Part shown: positions 45,061 to 57,770 of the stretch, piece after piece
Position numbering within the stretch: position 1 is the stretch's first letter
Layout of the letters: the number at the start of each line of letters is the position of its first letter
From: Parietaria judaica
Lineage: Eukaryota > Streptophyta > Magnoliopsida > Rosales > Urticaceae
Direction of reading: 5' to 3'
NCBI GenBank assembly: GCA_954871525.1
Contig: OX940869.1
Span: forward strand, 14,315,001-14,379,000
Length of the DNA: 64,000 bases
Made by a program: the position numbers and the translations under genes
The notes under the pieces: generated by a model
The model's input: the letters and a program-made list of their open reading frames with translations, nothing else
The model's database searches: none
What the model was told of the DNA's origin: nothing

Positions 45061-48000
45061 TAGAGCTGCACACGAAGGAATCGCGATCGGTCGCGACGAA
45101 CGTCGCCAAAATCGCGAGCAGGGAGGTCGCGATGCGTCGTGGCTTGGATGGTCGCGATGCGTCGCGACGTGGTCGCGATTTAGCGAGGAAGGGCGATTCT
45201 CGACCAAAAAAAGGGCTGCGGCAAAAGTTATTTTTTGTTTCCAATGCTTAATTTTATTAGTTTTTATCCGAATTTAAGTATTAAATTATTTAAAATTATT
45301 ATTTAAACTTTATTTATTTCAAAATTAATATTTTAGTATGTTATAATTTATTATTTTGTAACATATTATTAATTTTGATTTATATGTTAATTTTTAAGTT
45401 GTAAGATATGTTAATAAGTATTAATTTGTAACATATTAATAATTATTAAAAATCTAAAACAAATAAATAAATATGATAAAACAAGATATTAAAAAAAAGT
45501 TGTATTATTCATTGTGAATATTACAATAAGGTGGAAGAAGTTGTAAATATTCAGTGTAAATATTACAAGATGCCTCACTAAAACCTCTCTTGAAAAACCC
45601 TCATTAGGGACATAAAACCAAGAGAGGAAATAACACATCATATTGGCGTTTACATTGCGTCACTCGGGGAACCAGTCGTTAAACTTTTCAGTCATCCTCT
45701 CCAGCTCGGTTGGTTCGTTCCGTTGGGCGATGGTGGGGTTGCGGAACATCCAATCGTTCAAGACCACCGCTTGCTCGAGGTGTGTGTTGGTAATTGACGC
45801 CCTCCGGTCGTCGATTATATGCTGAGCCAAACTGAATGCGCTCTCCGAAGCAACGCTGGAAATGGGGATGGACAGTATATCCCTCGCCATTCTCGCCAAT
45901 ATCGGGAATCTTTCCCGTTCATTCTTCCACCATCCAATCACATCGAACTCGACGGAGTCCTCGTCAATCCGCAGGCCGTAGTACCGCTTCAATTCTTGCG
46001 GTGCGCCGTCCGTGTCTTCCGCTCGTGCCGGTGGCGTACCGGATCCCGATGATTTTCCGCGATCCAGTCTTTGCTTCAGTCTCCGGACAAATGCTAGGCC
46101 GGTCTTGGTTGGGCTTTCCATCACTGCCCTTCGCTCCGCCTCCACGTTGAACTGTGGGAACCGGCGGTCTTATTCACTATACAGTTCATAAAAAGCTTCA
46201 TTAACAACCTTAATATAATCAGTGTAATCCACCCCTAAGTTTAACCCGATTGCTAACATCAACGGCCCGAATGTAAACATAATACAGGGATCTAAGATAA
46301 CACCGAAACAATACGAAAAAGGGGGTGGATCCCAACAACTTTTGAATTTTGCAACCATTCCCTCAATCATGGGCGAAATAACAGGGTCATTTGCGAATTC
46401 AGAAAAAGTGTTTGTAATTTCATATAGACCCGAAAGACCATGATTCAAGGAAGGTTGTCTTTGGTTCAAAAAATTTAAAGTAACAGCGTAAAAGGGTTTG
46501 AGGAATTGGGTGAATTTCTGGGCCGTTTCACATTCTGTCTCTGTGATCTGCTCCGAGGCCTCTAGTTCGGTGAGGAGGAAAGCACTTAACGGTACCCTCT
46601 GTCTACACACAACTGAAAGCATTAGATATGTAGAGTTCCATCTTGTATTGTTGTCTAAACCAAACTTATTAGCTTTATGATTGTGATCTTTACAAAATCG
46701 TCTCCACCTAACGGTGGTTTGAGAATGCCGGATCCAATCGATAACGCCGCGTATTTTTTCAACGTGCCCTGAAATATTTCGTTCCCCCGTTCTAGCAATT
46801 AAATTAATAATGTGACAACCACACTTTTGATGTAAAATATTACGAAAAGGAGAACCGGGCAAACTATTTTCTAAGATAGTAATAGCGGCGTTATTGTTTG
46901 CGGCATTGTCTAACGTAATAGAAATAATACGATTTTGCAAACCCCAATCATTGAATAATTCTATTAATTTATCGGAAATGTTTATGCCAGTATGGCGACA
47001 CTCGAATGGTGACATATTTAAAAGTTTTTGACATGGAACCCAATCATCGTCGACGTAATGGGCGGTCAGACTCAAATAATCGTTTAGACTCGGACCGCTC
47101 CACAAGTCGGTGGTGAAAGCAACGTTTATGTTTGACATTTTAAAAAACTCGACCAAATATTTTTTTTGCATTTTGTAAGCCTTTTCCATGTCTCTGGTAT
47201 ACGTCGTACGGGAAAAATGTTCGTAAGACGGATTAATCCTTTGCATGTATTGTGTATGCGCAGGATTTTCCATCAAACTCATAGGTGCGCCCGTAGACAG
47301 TAACCACTCGAGGGTCATTTCCGTAAATTTTCGGTGGTAAGAGCACTTACATGTGCTGTGTTTACCTCGTCATCGTCTCCGTAGCACGCTTTTTTATGTC
47401 GCATCAAGTAGCCAGTTCCTTTGTCCCCCAGCGCATCTAGGGTTGTATGGCACTTCTTGCACGTGGCGATCTTGACTCGAATACCGTTCTCCACACGTTG
47501 TTCTTCGTGAAAATATTCCCAGACCTTCGCTCTGTTTGGTCGTCCCCGCAACAAGGCCGTAGGATTTTCCCTATTAAAAATATAAGGGAGAAAAAAGATT
47601 AACAAAATAAAAACTGGTATTAATTTTACATGGATTAAATATTAATATTAATCATATTAATTAATTAAATTTCATATAGTTAATTAAAAAAGTTAACAAA
47701 ATAAAAAATGGTATTTTCTATGTGTGGAAATAATTATCAAGCTCTTTTGGACGGAACTCCCCGAGGTTCCACGGCCAGATCGACTGGAAAGGATGCTATG
47801 ATCTCGCTTTAGGCCCAAGGTTTTCTAGACAGAACTCCCCGAGGTTCCCAGGCTAGCTTGGAGGAGATTGCAAAGCAAACCTTATTTAAAAACCAATCTT
47901 TCTAAGACACCATAATCCGTAAAAACTTTATAATTATCACCACACATAAAAAATACCATTTTAATTTCTTTAACTTATTTAAGTAACTATTTAAAGTTTA

Positions 48001-49601
48001 ATTAAACTAATATGATTAATTTATTACTAACTAATTAAATTCGAAAATTAAATAACAAAAAATATCAAGAAATTTGTTTCTGATGTGGAAGATCAGTCGG
48101 AACCGCAACCACAGAGCATACTAAGACTTTCAAGAAATTCGTTAAAACAACACTTACAAATTGATTATTAAACTAGTATGATTAAATGATTATTAACTAA
48201 TTGAAAAAAATTAAACTAAAAAGATTAAATGATTATTAACTAACAAAAAATCTCAAGAAAGTCGTTTCTGATGTGGAAGATCAGTCGGAACCGCAACCAC
48301 AGAGCATACTAAGACTTTCAAGAAATTCGTTATTGATTATTAATTATTAATATTGAAGTATTGGTTATTAATTATTATTTATTACTAAGAACTAACTTAT
48401 TAATTATTAAATATTATTAATTAATAAAATAGAAAAATGATGTATAGCTATACATAGAGAAATGACTAAATGTTATTACCCGCTTGAAGGACGTCGACCT
48501 CGTCGAGGACGGGCAACGGAGGCTTCACCGCTATCTTGATTGGAAGGTTGAGGAGAACCGCGGTTGTACACCCCAACATGTGAACCACGGATCGAGGGCG
48601 GCGTTTGAAAGTCGTCGGGATCGGCATCGTGGGGACGTTGAGTTTCGTCTGGATCGGCATCTTCGGGACCTTGAGGTTCGTCCGGATCGGCACCTTCGGG
48701 ACCTTGAGCTCTGTAATCGGCGTGTTCTCGTAACATTAGATCGAAAAAGGGATCGTTATTTCCCCCTAGATTGAGCCACCGCCTCCACCATTTCTCGGGA
48801 CACACGTTGGGGGTTGGCGTCGTGCTGGCCCATCGCCCGGACTAGACTAGGTCTTAGAGACCGTACTGTATCGTCGGGATAATTTGGATTGGGATGGGAG
48901 GGAAATATTTCTTGGGGTAGCATAAGGGGAATGTAGCCTTCGGGCGTAGGCTCCGATGTTCCCCCTAGTTGAAATTGGGGTTGCAAATTTCTGGCCGCCC
49001 TTCGACCCCCGGAACTACCGCCGCTTCTTCGAGACATAATGAGAGAACTTTTGAACTTGAGAAATTTAGAACTTTAGAACTTGAGAACTTTAGAGCTTTA
49101 GAACTTGAGAACTTGAGAGAATTTGAGAACTTGAGAACTTGAGAGAATTTGAGAGAGAGATGGAAGATTGTTGGTGAGGAAATGAGGGAGGAAGAGGTGG
49201 TATTTATAGGGTTTGAGGAGAGGGTGGGGTGGGTGAATAATTATTGTGGTGGGTGAAGTTGGTGAATAATTGTGAGGAGATAGTGGGTGAAAAGTAATTG
49301 AAATTTGAAATTTTAGGGTTGAAATTCGAGTAAAGTGGGTTATAATTGTGGTTGGGTAATAAAATTCGGGTAAAAAGTGTGTTATTTATGCCCCAAAAAG
49401 ACAAAATCACGCGGATCGCTGACGTGGCACGTTGTGGGCCGTCGATTGCTTCACGTGGATCACCATCTGACGAGTCGCGACGCCAGCCCGAAATCGCGAC
49501 GAATCGCGACTTTTGCCGCACAGTCGCGACGCATCGCGATTCGCACTATAGCAGTCGCGACGCGTCGAATCGCGTGTTGCGGCGTCGAGTGTGCAGCTCT
49601 A
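45061..49601 (-). mobile_element. hAT transposon, 4.54 kb, intact ends
   Basis: The terminal inverted repeats TAGAGCTGCACAC and GTGTGCAGCTCTA are flanked by the 8-bp duplication CTATACAG (45053-45060 and 49602-49609), both standard for hAT elements. Subterminal zones of about 130 bp at each end are packed with TCGCGAC/TCGCGAT motifs, the kind of site a hAT transposase binds. It carries one transposase gene on the minus strand, now broken. The MITE at 23760-24081 shares the ends and subterminal motif. Confidence 0.95.
45660..49037 (-). pseudogene. hAT (Ac-like) transposase gene of the 45061-49601 element
   Basis: Exon 1 starts MSRRSGGSSGG at 49037 and ends near 48474 at a donor-like GTAATA, with a frameshift near 48780. 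A tandem GP(E)DADPDE-type repeat lies in it. After an intron of about 0.9 kb, exon 2 starts at 47570 (acceptor TTTTTAATAG). It has a BED zinc finger (CKKCHTTL, YLMRHKKAC), a frameshift near 47325, and the catalytic core (TTDLWSGPSLNDYLSL, ITLDNAANNNAA, QKCGCHIINLI). The hAT C-terminal dimerisation region follows (SVASESAFSLAQHIID, RRASITNTHLEQAV). An in-frame TAA at 46170-46172 separates the core from the C-terminus. The final stop is at 45660-45662. Confidence 0.9.
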
Positions 49602-49790
49602 CTATACAGTATACACCAATAAATAATCATGTTTTTTTTTTATATAGTTAAAAAAAATTAATAAAAAAATAATTCCTTCTATTTAAAAAAAAAAATTGTG
49701 AACACTGAAAACCTAAGAAATTAAAATAGATAAGAAAAAAAATTATGGCTAAAATAAAATCGTGGGATGTGACACAAGTATTATATTAAT

Positions 49791-51108
49791 GGTTGATGCA
49801 GAAAAATGCCTCAAACACTCAGCGGCACAATTGCTCGTGTTGGGTCGGGCCCAATGTCGTCTTGTTGACTTTTATGACTTTCGGGCTTGGGCTCATGGAC
49901 CTTCGAGTCAAACGGACCCTCCTCTGACTCAATGACCAGAAATCCGTGGTAAACTCCACTACCTGTTGCTAATAGGGCCAGGACTTGGCCTGACCCGGAT
50001 TACAGGTTCAGGACACCAAAAACGGATTCTTGACCACCCTGTAGGGGGGCTCACAGTATCAACTTTCCAGTGAACCCTGGTGGACCAGACCCTCAACCGG
50101 CGTCACGGGGACAGATCCAGGTCCTCGGTCTATCCGCGTAGTCAGTATATCTGCCGGAGATACAAGACTATTGGATAGAACGAGCACCTCACGGATCTAG
50201 AACCTTGGCAATGAGGGTCTTAGATCGTGCCATAATTTTCTCCAGGGCTTCTGCTCTTATGTGTTTTCTCGCTCTTAGAACCTGGACAAAACAACACCCG
50301 AGATAAGGGGGGGGGGGGGGTACCCCCTGATTCACCTCCGACGCTCAACATTAGAGTGATATCTGAGGGGAGGCGAGTTTTAGAGGGAGAAGAGAGAGTT
50401 TTAGGTGAGTTCTCGGGGTGAGAATCGAGTTACCGTTAAGTGAAAACCGAGCTCCTATTTATAGGAGGGTCCGAGGGTTAAAACGTGAATAATTATTACT
50501 CTGAGAAGCCCCCGGGGCAATATTATATGTTTTTTTTTTGGGTCCCCCAGACGTGGCCGATCCAATGCCGCAATCGGCGCCTCAATCCGACGTCGGACGC
50601 GCCCTCACGCGCGGCTACAATGCCAGTGACGCAGGACCACGCACGAGAGGACCAGGGCTGACGTCAGCACCTGCGTCAGCGCACGCGTGGCGCGTTTTGG
50701 TTGGCTGTTGGCATTCCTCGCGACCAATGGGTTGCCGACACGTGGTGGGGTCAAATGTGACCCTTGGTGGACCTGCTGGGTCGCCTGGTGCGTGTCAGGT
50801 GGCCTTTGGGGGCTGTGAGGCCCACTCGGGTGACCCTTGGGGCCTGTGGGGCCCGCTCGGGTGTTTCCCGACGTGTCCCGGAGGCCCCTGGTGTTTCCCG
50901 ATGCCGTTTTTTACAAATTTTATATCGATTTTGGATGTTTCGATATATTTGGGATCATCTAGACCCTTTATTTTTCGAAAACGGGCTTCCGGTGAATATT
51001 TTGGATAAAATTGATTATAATTAATTAATTAATAAAAGAAAAATTAATTTAAATAATTTTTCTTTTGTTAATTAATATTAAATCAATTGCGTAAAAATAC
51101 CCGTAACG
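49791..51108 (-). repeat. LTR element 3, 3' LTR
   Basis: 1318 bp. It keeps a TATA box (minus strand CTCCTATAAATAGGAG, core 50456-50463) inside a 108-bp block that the other LTR lacks. The bases after it (51109-51119) read as CTGGGGGTTAA on the minus strand, a plausible polypurine tract. Confidence 0.88.
50456..50463 (-). promoter_or_regulatory. TATA box kept only in the 3' LTR of element 3
   Basis: TATAAATA on the minus strand. The equivalent place in the 5' LTR (62817/62818) is deleted. Confidence 0.6.
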
Positions 51109-51403
51109 TTAACCCCCAGTTTTTTAGGAATTTTTAATTTCCGAGAAACTTTATAAATTGGAGGCAGGACGGCTCATTCGGATTCACGAGCTTGTTTTCT
51201 TCCGGTGAATAGTAAAAGGTACGTTTTTCCTCCGTAACTTTTTTACCGGGTAGCATTTTTGAATTCCGATTTTTGCATCGCGTCCGTCCTTTCGCTATCT
51301 AGTTTCCCCATTTCATTAGCCTCGCCATAATTTTTGAAAAACGAAGTCTAGAACTTGAAATCAAAATCGAGCGACTTTCTCTCTCTAGAACCCGCGAGCC
51401 CAA

Positions 51404-52909
51404 ATGGAGAAATCAGCCGCCCACTCTTTGCCGGAGCTTGCCGTCGCCGGAGAAGACCACCACTGTGACCGGCCCGGCGTGGCAAGCCCGGGGAGGTCAG
51501 CGGCGGCCGTCAGTGAGGCGATGGAGCTCGGGGAGCGGTGTTTGGCTCCGTGGGGGTCGAGCGAGCTCGAGCTCGTCCATGGCGGCGTCGTGAGCTCCGT
51601 CGCCGGCAGTGATGGGTCGCCTGAGGATCGTGGCTCGAGGGCGACCGGATCTGGGCCGGTGGAGCACATTGGCGGTGGTAGAGGAGCTCGGCCAAGCCTA
51701 AACTCGCGTGGGTTTGGCTCGCAAGCCCTCAGTGGTGGCCCGACCTCCACGATCAGTGTTGTGGTGGTTGTTGGCGACGGTGACGGCGGGACTCGGGCGA
51801 GCGGGTCCGGGCCGGTGGCCGGTGTTGTCGAAGAAGGAGGAGCCCGATCCTCATTGGGCGGACGGGAATCGAGCTCCGGCGAGATCGGGTTCTTTGTGGC
51901 CCGATCTGTGGGTCTGGTCGCCGGAGGCGGAGGGCGGCGTCACGACGGAAAGGTTCGGGCGAGCAGGTCTGTGCCGGAGTCGGGTGACGCCGGTGACGGG
52001 GGAGCTCGGCCGGGCTACTCCTCCCCACCCGCTTCGGTGGGTTCCTCTGCCGGCGGGGATCTTTTCCATTTTATTGGCGGGGTTCCCGCGGCGGCGAGGG
52101 TGGCTCCGGCGGGTCCGGCCTTGCTCCGAATCCGTGGGGGTAGTTCCGGCCGGGATCATCAATATTCTGAGGTTCGTCGGGCTCGTGGTGGCCGGGGTCG
52201 GCCGGTGACCATATCGGTGACATTAACGGCCAATGCCGGTGGCCGGTGGTATCCGGCTGATTTTTCAGGAACCCCGGAGTTTCAACGGGTTTTTCGGGCG
52301 ATGCCCCGGTCGGTATTCGGGTCGTCGAGGTCTACGTTGGCCGAGGCGGGTCACCCTATGACGGGTCTCGCACACAATTTTTCTGTTGTTACGGGAGTGG
52401 GTCTGAGATCCCCCGGTGTAGATGTAGATAGTGTTAGGGCTGACGCAGGTACTGCTCACGGAGCCCATGGCGTGGAAGGACCACGTTATGGTGTCGGCAT
52501 AGCAGGCGGGTCATGCCCAAATTTTGATAGGATAGTTAAGAGGAGAACCGGGGCTTTCTTGGGTGAGGGCGGCCTTTACCGGTTGCGTTCTCCCGCACTT
52601 TTCCCGGACGTTAATATTCTGAGCTCTGTCACTCCGGCGGACCTTGGGGCCTTTTTTAGGGCCGAACGTCTTGTCTTGCCATGGGTATGTGCCCCGTTGG
52701 AGGGGTAACTCCCCGGATATCCTCGTGACAGGATGGTCGTGGTCCCTTTAGAGAGTCTTCGGCTAGGTTTTTCCTTGCCAATCCCTACTCTGTTAGAGCG
52801 GCTTCTCGTGTCGCTGGACTTGCATCCGCTTCAGGTCCGCCCGGATACTTGGTGGTTTGCCGCTGGGATTTTCTCGATGTGGCATGAAGGGCGAGGCCGA
52901 GATGTCACT
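51404..52909 (+). pseudogene. Opposite-strand gene of element 3, 5' part
   Basis: A frame from ATG at 51404 stays open to TAA at 52706-52708 and then continues in the same phase to the nested insertion at 52909. The first roughly 350 codons are Gly/Ser/Ala-rich with imperfect internal repeats around CGGGCGAGC(G/A)GGTC and may be noncoding. From about 52550 the text resembles the PF04195-type gene of element 2: FFRAERLVLPW, LGFSLPIPTLLERLLVSLDL, HPLQVRPDTWWFAAGIF. Function unknown. Confidence 0.6.
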
Positions 52910-55859
52910 TGTTGGAAATCGGGGTTTGATTCCCAACTCCATTACCATGAAATATGCCTCCGAGCCGTCCCGGTAACATTTAAAAATTATTTTAAAGCGG
53001 AAAACTTGTTATCGTAATGGCACGGATATCGGGTAATAACCATTTTAACAAGATCCGATAAATATTACATACTTAATATTCACAACTCATTATTAATATC
53101 ATAGTCGGAATAAGAAATAAATAGAAAGCGGTAAATGTTTGCATTTATTAACCCAATGCATAAAGCCGTACCTCAGTTGACGTTTCTGGCTGCGGACTCT
53201 GAAGTTCGGCAGGGCTCCGCCGGAGCTGAGGCAAACACCCGTGATCTTCCGGGATATTATCATGGACTCCTCGTACCGAAGCGTGGGCTTCGCCAGCAGG
53301 ACTCCGTCGCAAAATTTATCTGAGGTTCTTTTGAAGCTTCCGGAGAAAAAGTCTCCTAAGCCGAACCAGAAAAGAGATCAGAGGCGAGGCAGAAAACTCG
53401 CAGACCTTAGAGAGAGAGAGGGAGAGCTCGAGTTTTTGCTCTGGGGAAGGTTTTGAAAAATATTGTAAATGAGCTCCCTATTTATAGACTTGGCCCGTAA
53501 CCGAATTAGAGAAATTCTCTCATCATTTTTTATTTTCTTATAATTAAATACAATAATTATCTCAATCCAATGGCTAAGATTCAATCTCATCTAAATCCAA
53601 TGGTTATAATTATTTAGGTATTTAATTAAATAAGAAAGACTTGGTAAATATAAAAACCAATCTTATCTTCTTATTAAATAAAAATCAAAAATATATATAT
53701 ATAATCAATTTCAAAATTTATAATTAAATATAATTAATTATCTTAATCCAATGGATAAGATTCAATCTTATCTAAATCCAATGGATATAATTAATTAGGG
53801 ATTTAATTTTAAATAAGAAAGACTTGGTAAAAAGATATACCAATCTTATCTACTTATTTATCTTATTCGAATATATATATATATATATATACATAATAAT
53901 AATTTTGAAATTTCATTAATTATCTAGATCCAACGGCTTAAATTAATCTTAGACCGATCTAAAGGATCAAATTAGTTTAGGAGAAAAATCAAATATCTTA
54001 AGACTTAGTAAAAGCCCTAATTCGATTTAATCCTTAATCATATTTCAAAAATTATATATTATATATATGATTAATTAATTTCCAATCCGACGGTAAAGAT
54101 TAAATCTTAAACCGATCTAACGGATACAATTAATTAGGTCAAATTCGAAAACCCTAAGCTTGGTCACCAAGCTACTATTTTCGAATTAGGGTTAGGTCAA
54201 AAATCAATCATCTTAATCCTACGGTTGATATTAAATCATCTCCGATCTAAAGGATAAGATTATTTTAGGGTTTTTGCCAAAATACCAAACTTTAGGTACT
54301 TATGCCGCAAATATTAAACCCTAGCTAGGTCAAACTCGTGTGGACTATATTATACAGGCCCACATCGATTTACACAATATATATATATATTTAAACATAT
54401 ATATATTATTATTAATATAAATCCATTAATTATTAATTAATTATTAATAAGATATTAATAATTAAATCCAAATAATTAAATTATATTAATAATCCTGATC
54501 TCAATATCACACATAAAAATGTCATAGTGCCACACCATCATTTAAATTCGTGACATGTGATTTAATTTCATAGTTTATCGAACCGAGCATAAACTTAGAA
54601 AATCCATAAATCACAAACCGTAAGTCGAAATGACTTGGTTCAAAAAGCAAAGTTGCTTAGAATTTAATTTCCAACAACGTGGTACTGATAGAAAATCTAA
54701 ATTCTAACTTTCTTTTATCAGTTAATTTCGTGTACCAAGATATGGTACTTTTGCCACGCTGACGATAAAACTATCTGACGTCTGCCACAGACCTTTCAGT
54801 TTTATAATTCTAACCAAATGATTAAACATTATCCAGAATGTATTTTAATCACGTACGTATCATCCGTTACGGAGCTATCCTGGGGACCATGGACCTGTAT
54901 CACTTAAGTTCCAACGAACTGCTAGTTATTCGTCAAACCTCGAAGTGATTCCACTATAGGCCCGAGGCTGCACTCTTTAGTGATACGGTATATATTATTC
55001 CCTTTATAACAGCAGGGTGTCCATTGATACAATCAAATTCGGGTTATTGATATTTCACTTGATGATCCACATACGAGCAGGCGGTTTCTACCGTTATGCC
55101 CCTCATTGCATTTTCATCCTTGACTCAGTCAGTAATATTATGAGTGACCCACTTATGGTTTCGATTCATAAGTTGCGCACGGGTACCTCTCACTTCTCAC
55201 CACCGACAATCAAGGGAATCATCATCACTCTGAAGAGAGGTGTGTGATGCCCATGTCTATGATCAAGCTACCCTTGCTACTGACTATCATGTTCCCAAAA
55301 TAATAGTGCTGGGAACAACGGTAATTTATTGTGTTCTTTAACGGTTAAATCAAAGAACAATCAAGCCAGCAGCTCGGACTCAAGATCACTCAGGACTTAG
55401 ATCGAATATCCATTTGATCATCTACTAGTGACTCAACTCCAAGTTATCAGTGACGGTCTTATATGATAACTTCCGGAGTTTAAGTCAGGTCCAGTCCAGT
55501 ATAAAGACACTTCATACTTAATGCACTTCTAGTGAGTGTGACACACACAAAATCCAGAATAGGATTGTCACTTAGTCACATTAATGACCTTATACGATTA
55601 ATGGGCTCTCACCCAGTTGATCAGGTCACAGACATTTTAAGTTCATTTATCATGATTATTAATTCTTCCTCACATTGACTCTGTTGTGATAATAATAACA
55701 TAATTGCATCCTTTATGAACTAAGGAAACAAACATTCTATTTTACTCTACCAGAAACTACAATAAGATTAACATAATAAGTATCATCTTTATTCAATGAC
55801 ATATCATAATCTTTTACAAATGGATAAAATATCTTGTTTAAGGACACATATGTCCAACA
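52910..55859. mobile_element. Nested LTR-derived insertion, 2950 bp (solo LTR or deleted copia-like element)
   Basis: The ends TGTTGGA and TCCAACA are perfect inverted copies. The 5-bp duplication TCACT lies at 52905-52909 and 55860-55864. No protein is encoded. A TATA-like CTATAAATAGGGAGC on the minus strand at about 53477-53491 would suit one long minus-strand LTR. However, an internal ATTTCCAACA at 54670-54679 is followed by ACGTGGTACTGATAG, which looks like an LTR end plus a distorted initiator-Met primer site on the plus strand. I cannot decide between a solo LTR and a deletion derivative. Confidence 0.8.
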
Positions 55860-55864
55860 TCACT

Positions 55865-57423
55865 CCTACCCAGCTTCGGAGACTCCTGCCCGTCATCGTT
55901 TCCCAGGATGACCAAAGGGTCAACAATTGGGTCTTTCCCCGACCCGTCTGGGGCTTTCGAGTCAGAGACCTGGGTCCAGACCTAGATCCAGACTGGCATA
56001 GTCGCTGGGTTTGGGTCCCAAGCGTCTATATGGGATCCGTTCCCCGAGGATTCGGGATCCCTCGGCTGTACATGAGCACCGGCGTCGAGGATCGGGGCTT
56101 CGTCAGTTTTCTCTTCACAGGGTCCGCCATTCCCGGACTTTTCACTTCTTTTTTAATGAGAGAAGCCTGGATTCGGTCGGGGTGGATGTCTCCCCGGGCC
56201 GTGGCTGACTCAATGTCGGGCCTTGAAGAGAGGTCTATCGTTATACGTAGTTTTTTCTGCTTCTTTGCTGGTACTGATTGCTTTATCGTACTCCGCCTCT
56301 GACATGGTTGTTTTTTCTTTTGCAGATATGGATCGTAGTGACGGATGGTCATGGAGTCTTCCGCCTTTCCCCACAGATGTGAGATCTTCTGATATATCCG
56401 CCTCCGACTATGGGAGGACAGATCCCATCCCTTCGTCTGGGGTGCACCATTCGCCGGGAGGGGCACCTGGTTATGGCGCGTCTTTTTGGGCGTATGACTC
56501 GGCATATGACCAGCCTTCGATGGCTGGCCCGGCGTTCATGGGGTATCTCCCCTCTACGTCCTATAGCCAGGCCCCGGCGCCTGAGCCGGTGTACCCTGGC
56601 TATGCTCCCATGGGCGGGGCCATGCAGGCGGTACGCTTTATCGTCTCGTCGGCTTTTTCTTTTTTACTTTCATGAGGGCTCATACTTATAATTTTTTCTT
56701 TTGTTACAGGTGATGCCACCTTACAGCTATTTGATGCACGGAGAGTCCAGCCGCGCTGGTGGGTCGGACGGGATATACCGGGGACGGGGTGTAGGAGGCC
56801 GATCGGGTCAACTTCCCGCAGTCCGATAGTGCCTTAGATTGGCAGTTCATCCGGGAGGCTCATGAGGGGCATTTGGCTGCCTCTAGAGAGGTTTCTCGTT
56901 CTCAGGCCGATGCCGCCCATTACTCCGCCCAGCTCGGGGCCACCCACGAGGCGTTAGCGATGAGAGACGCGGAGATAGCGCATCTTCGAGGAGCGCATGC
57001 CATCGATCTTGATTCCGCAAGGTGGGATAGTTTCGTGAATAGTGTGGTAGATATGCTCCAGGCGAACCCGCACATGTACCTTTGCACCTCAATTCTTCTA
57101 AACCATCGGGTTCTGCTAGAAGTCTTGGCTGCCTTGGAGCCTTTATTGCCCTTGTTCCCCCTCCGGGGCCGATTATGAACCTCCTCGTGAACGGGATATT
57201 GTTCTCGGCGGGCGTTCATCCTCCGGGGGCTGGTAGTGTGGGAAGCGTGGCCGGTGGAGCTGGGCGTTATGTTCCCCCGGCCTCTCCTTTCATCGAGGTT
57301 GATTACTACGTTCCCGACCTTGATCATATTGCCCCTGCCAATGCGGGGGCGGAGGATGCAGCCGTTGGCGATGAAGAGGTGGATGAGGAGACCACGGACG
57401 ATGATGACGATCGTTCGCCGTGA
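55865..57423 (+). pseudogene. Opposite-strand gene of element 3, 3' part
   Basis: After the second TCACT the frame resumes exactly in phase with 52909 (PTQLRRLLPVIVSQDDQRV, WVFPRPVWGF). An intron probably ends at TTTTGCAG (56323-56330), followed by a Ser/Pro/Gly/Tyr-rich exon (MDRSDGWSWSLPPFP). A second intron is at about 56631-56709 (GTACGC...TTACAG). Then comes a coiled-coil-like stretch (SRSQADAAHYSAQLGATHEA) and an acidic tail (DEEVDEETTDDDDDRSP) ending TGA at 57421-57423. A frame change near 57090-57180 separates the last two parts. Layout parallels the element 2 gene. Confidence 0.55.
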
Positions 57424-57770
57424 CACGCCGTTTCTTTTCTTTTTTTGAAACAATGGGGAGTGTATTTTTCCCGTATATAGAGCTTGTAGCTTCCAGTCTT
57501 GCCGCGTGTGGCATGAGTTTTGTAGCGCCTTTAGGTGCGTCTCTTGTATAGGCGGACATGTTCTGCTGTAGCGAGCCGCCGTGGTTCATTAGGAGTAACC
57601 ACATGTGATCTAACCGTAACGTTGACCTATGAATGCCAAAATTTTACTTTCATCTTTGTATGTTGGCTCTTTGCTCGTCTCTTATTTGATTGCTTTGGGA
57701 TAAGATTTGTCTTCTGGCCATGTATCGAGCACTTCGAGCTTTTGGCCGACGCCCTGGTCTTATCACGTGT

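Noticed and set aside
52915..52945. tRNA-like T-arm (GGGGTTTGATTCCC)
   Set aside because: No acceptor, D or anticodon arms can be formed around it. It lies at the end of an LTR.
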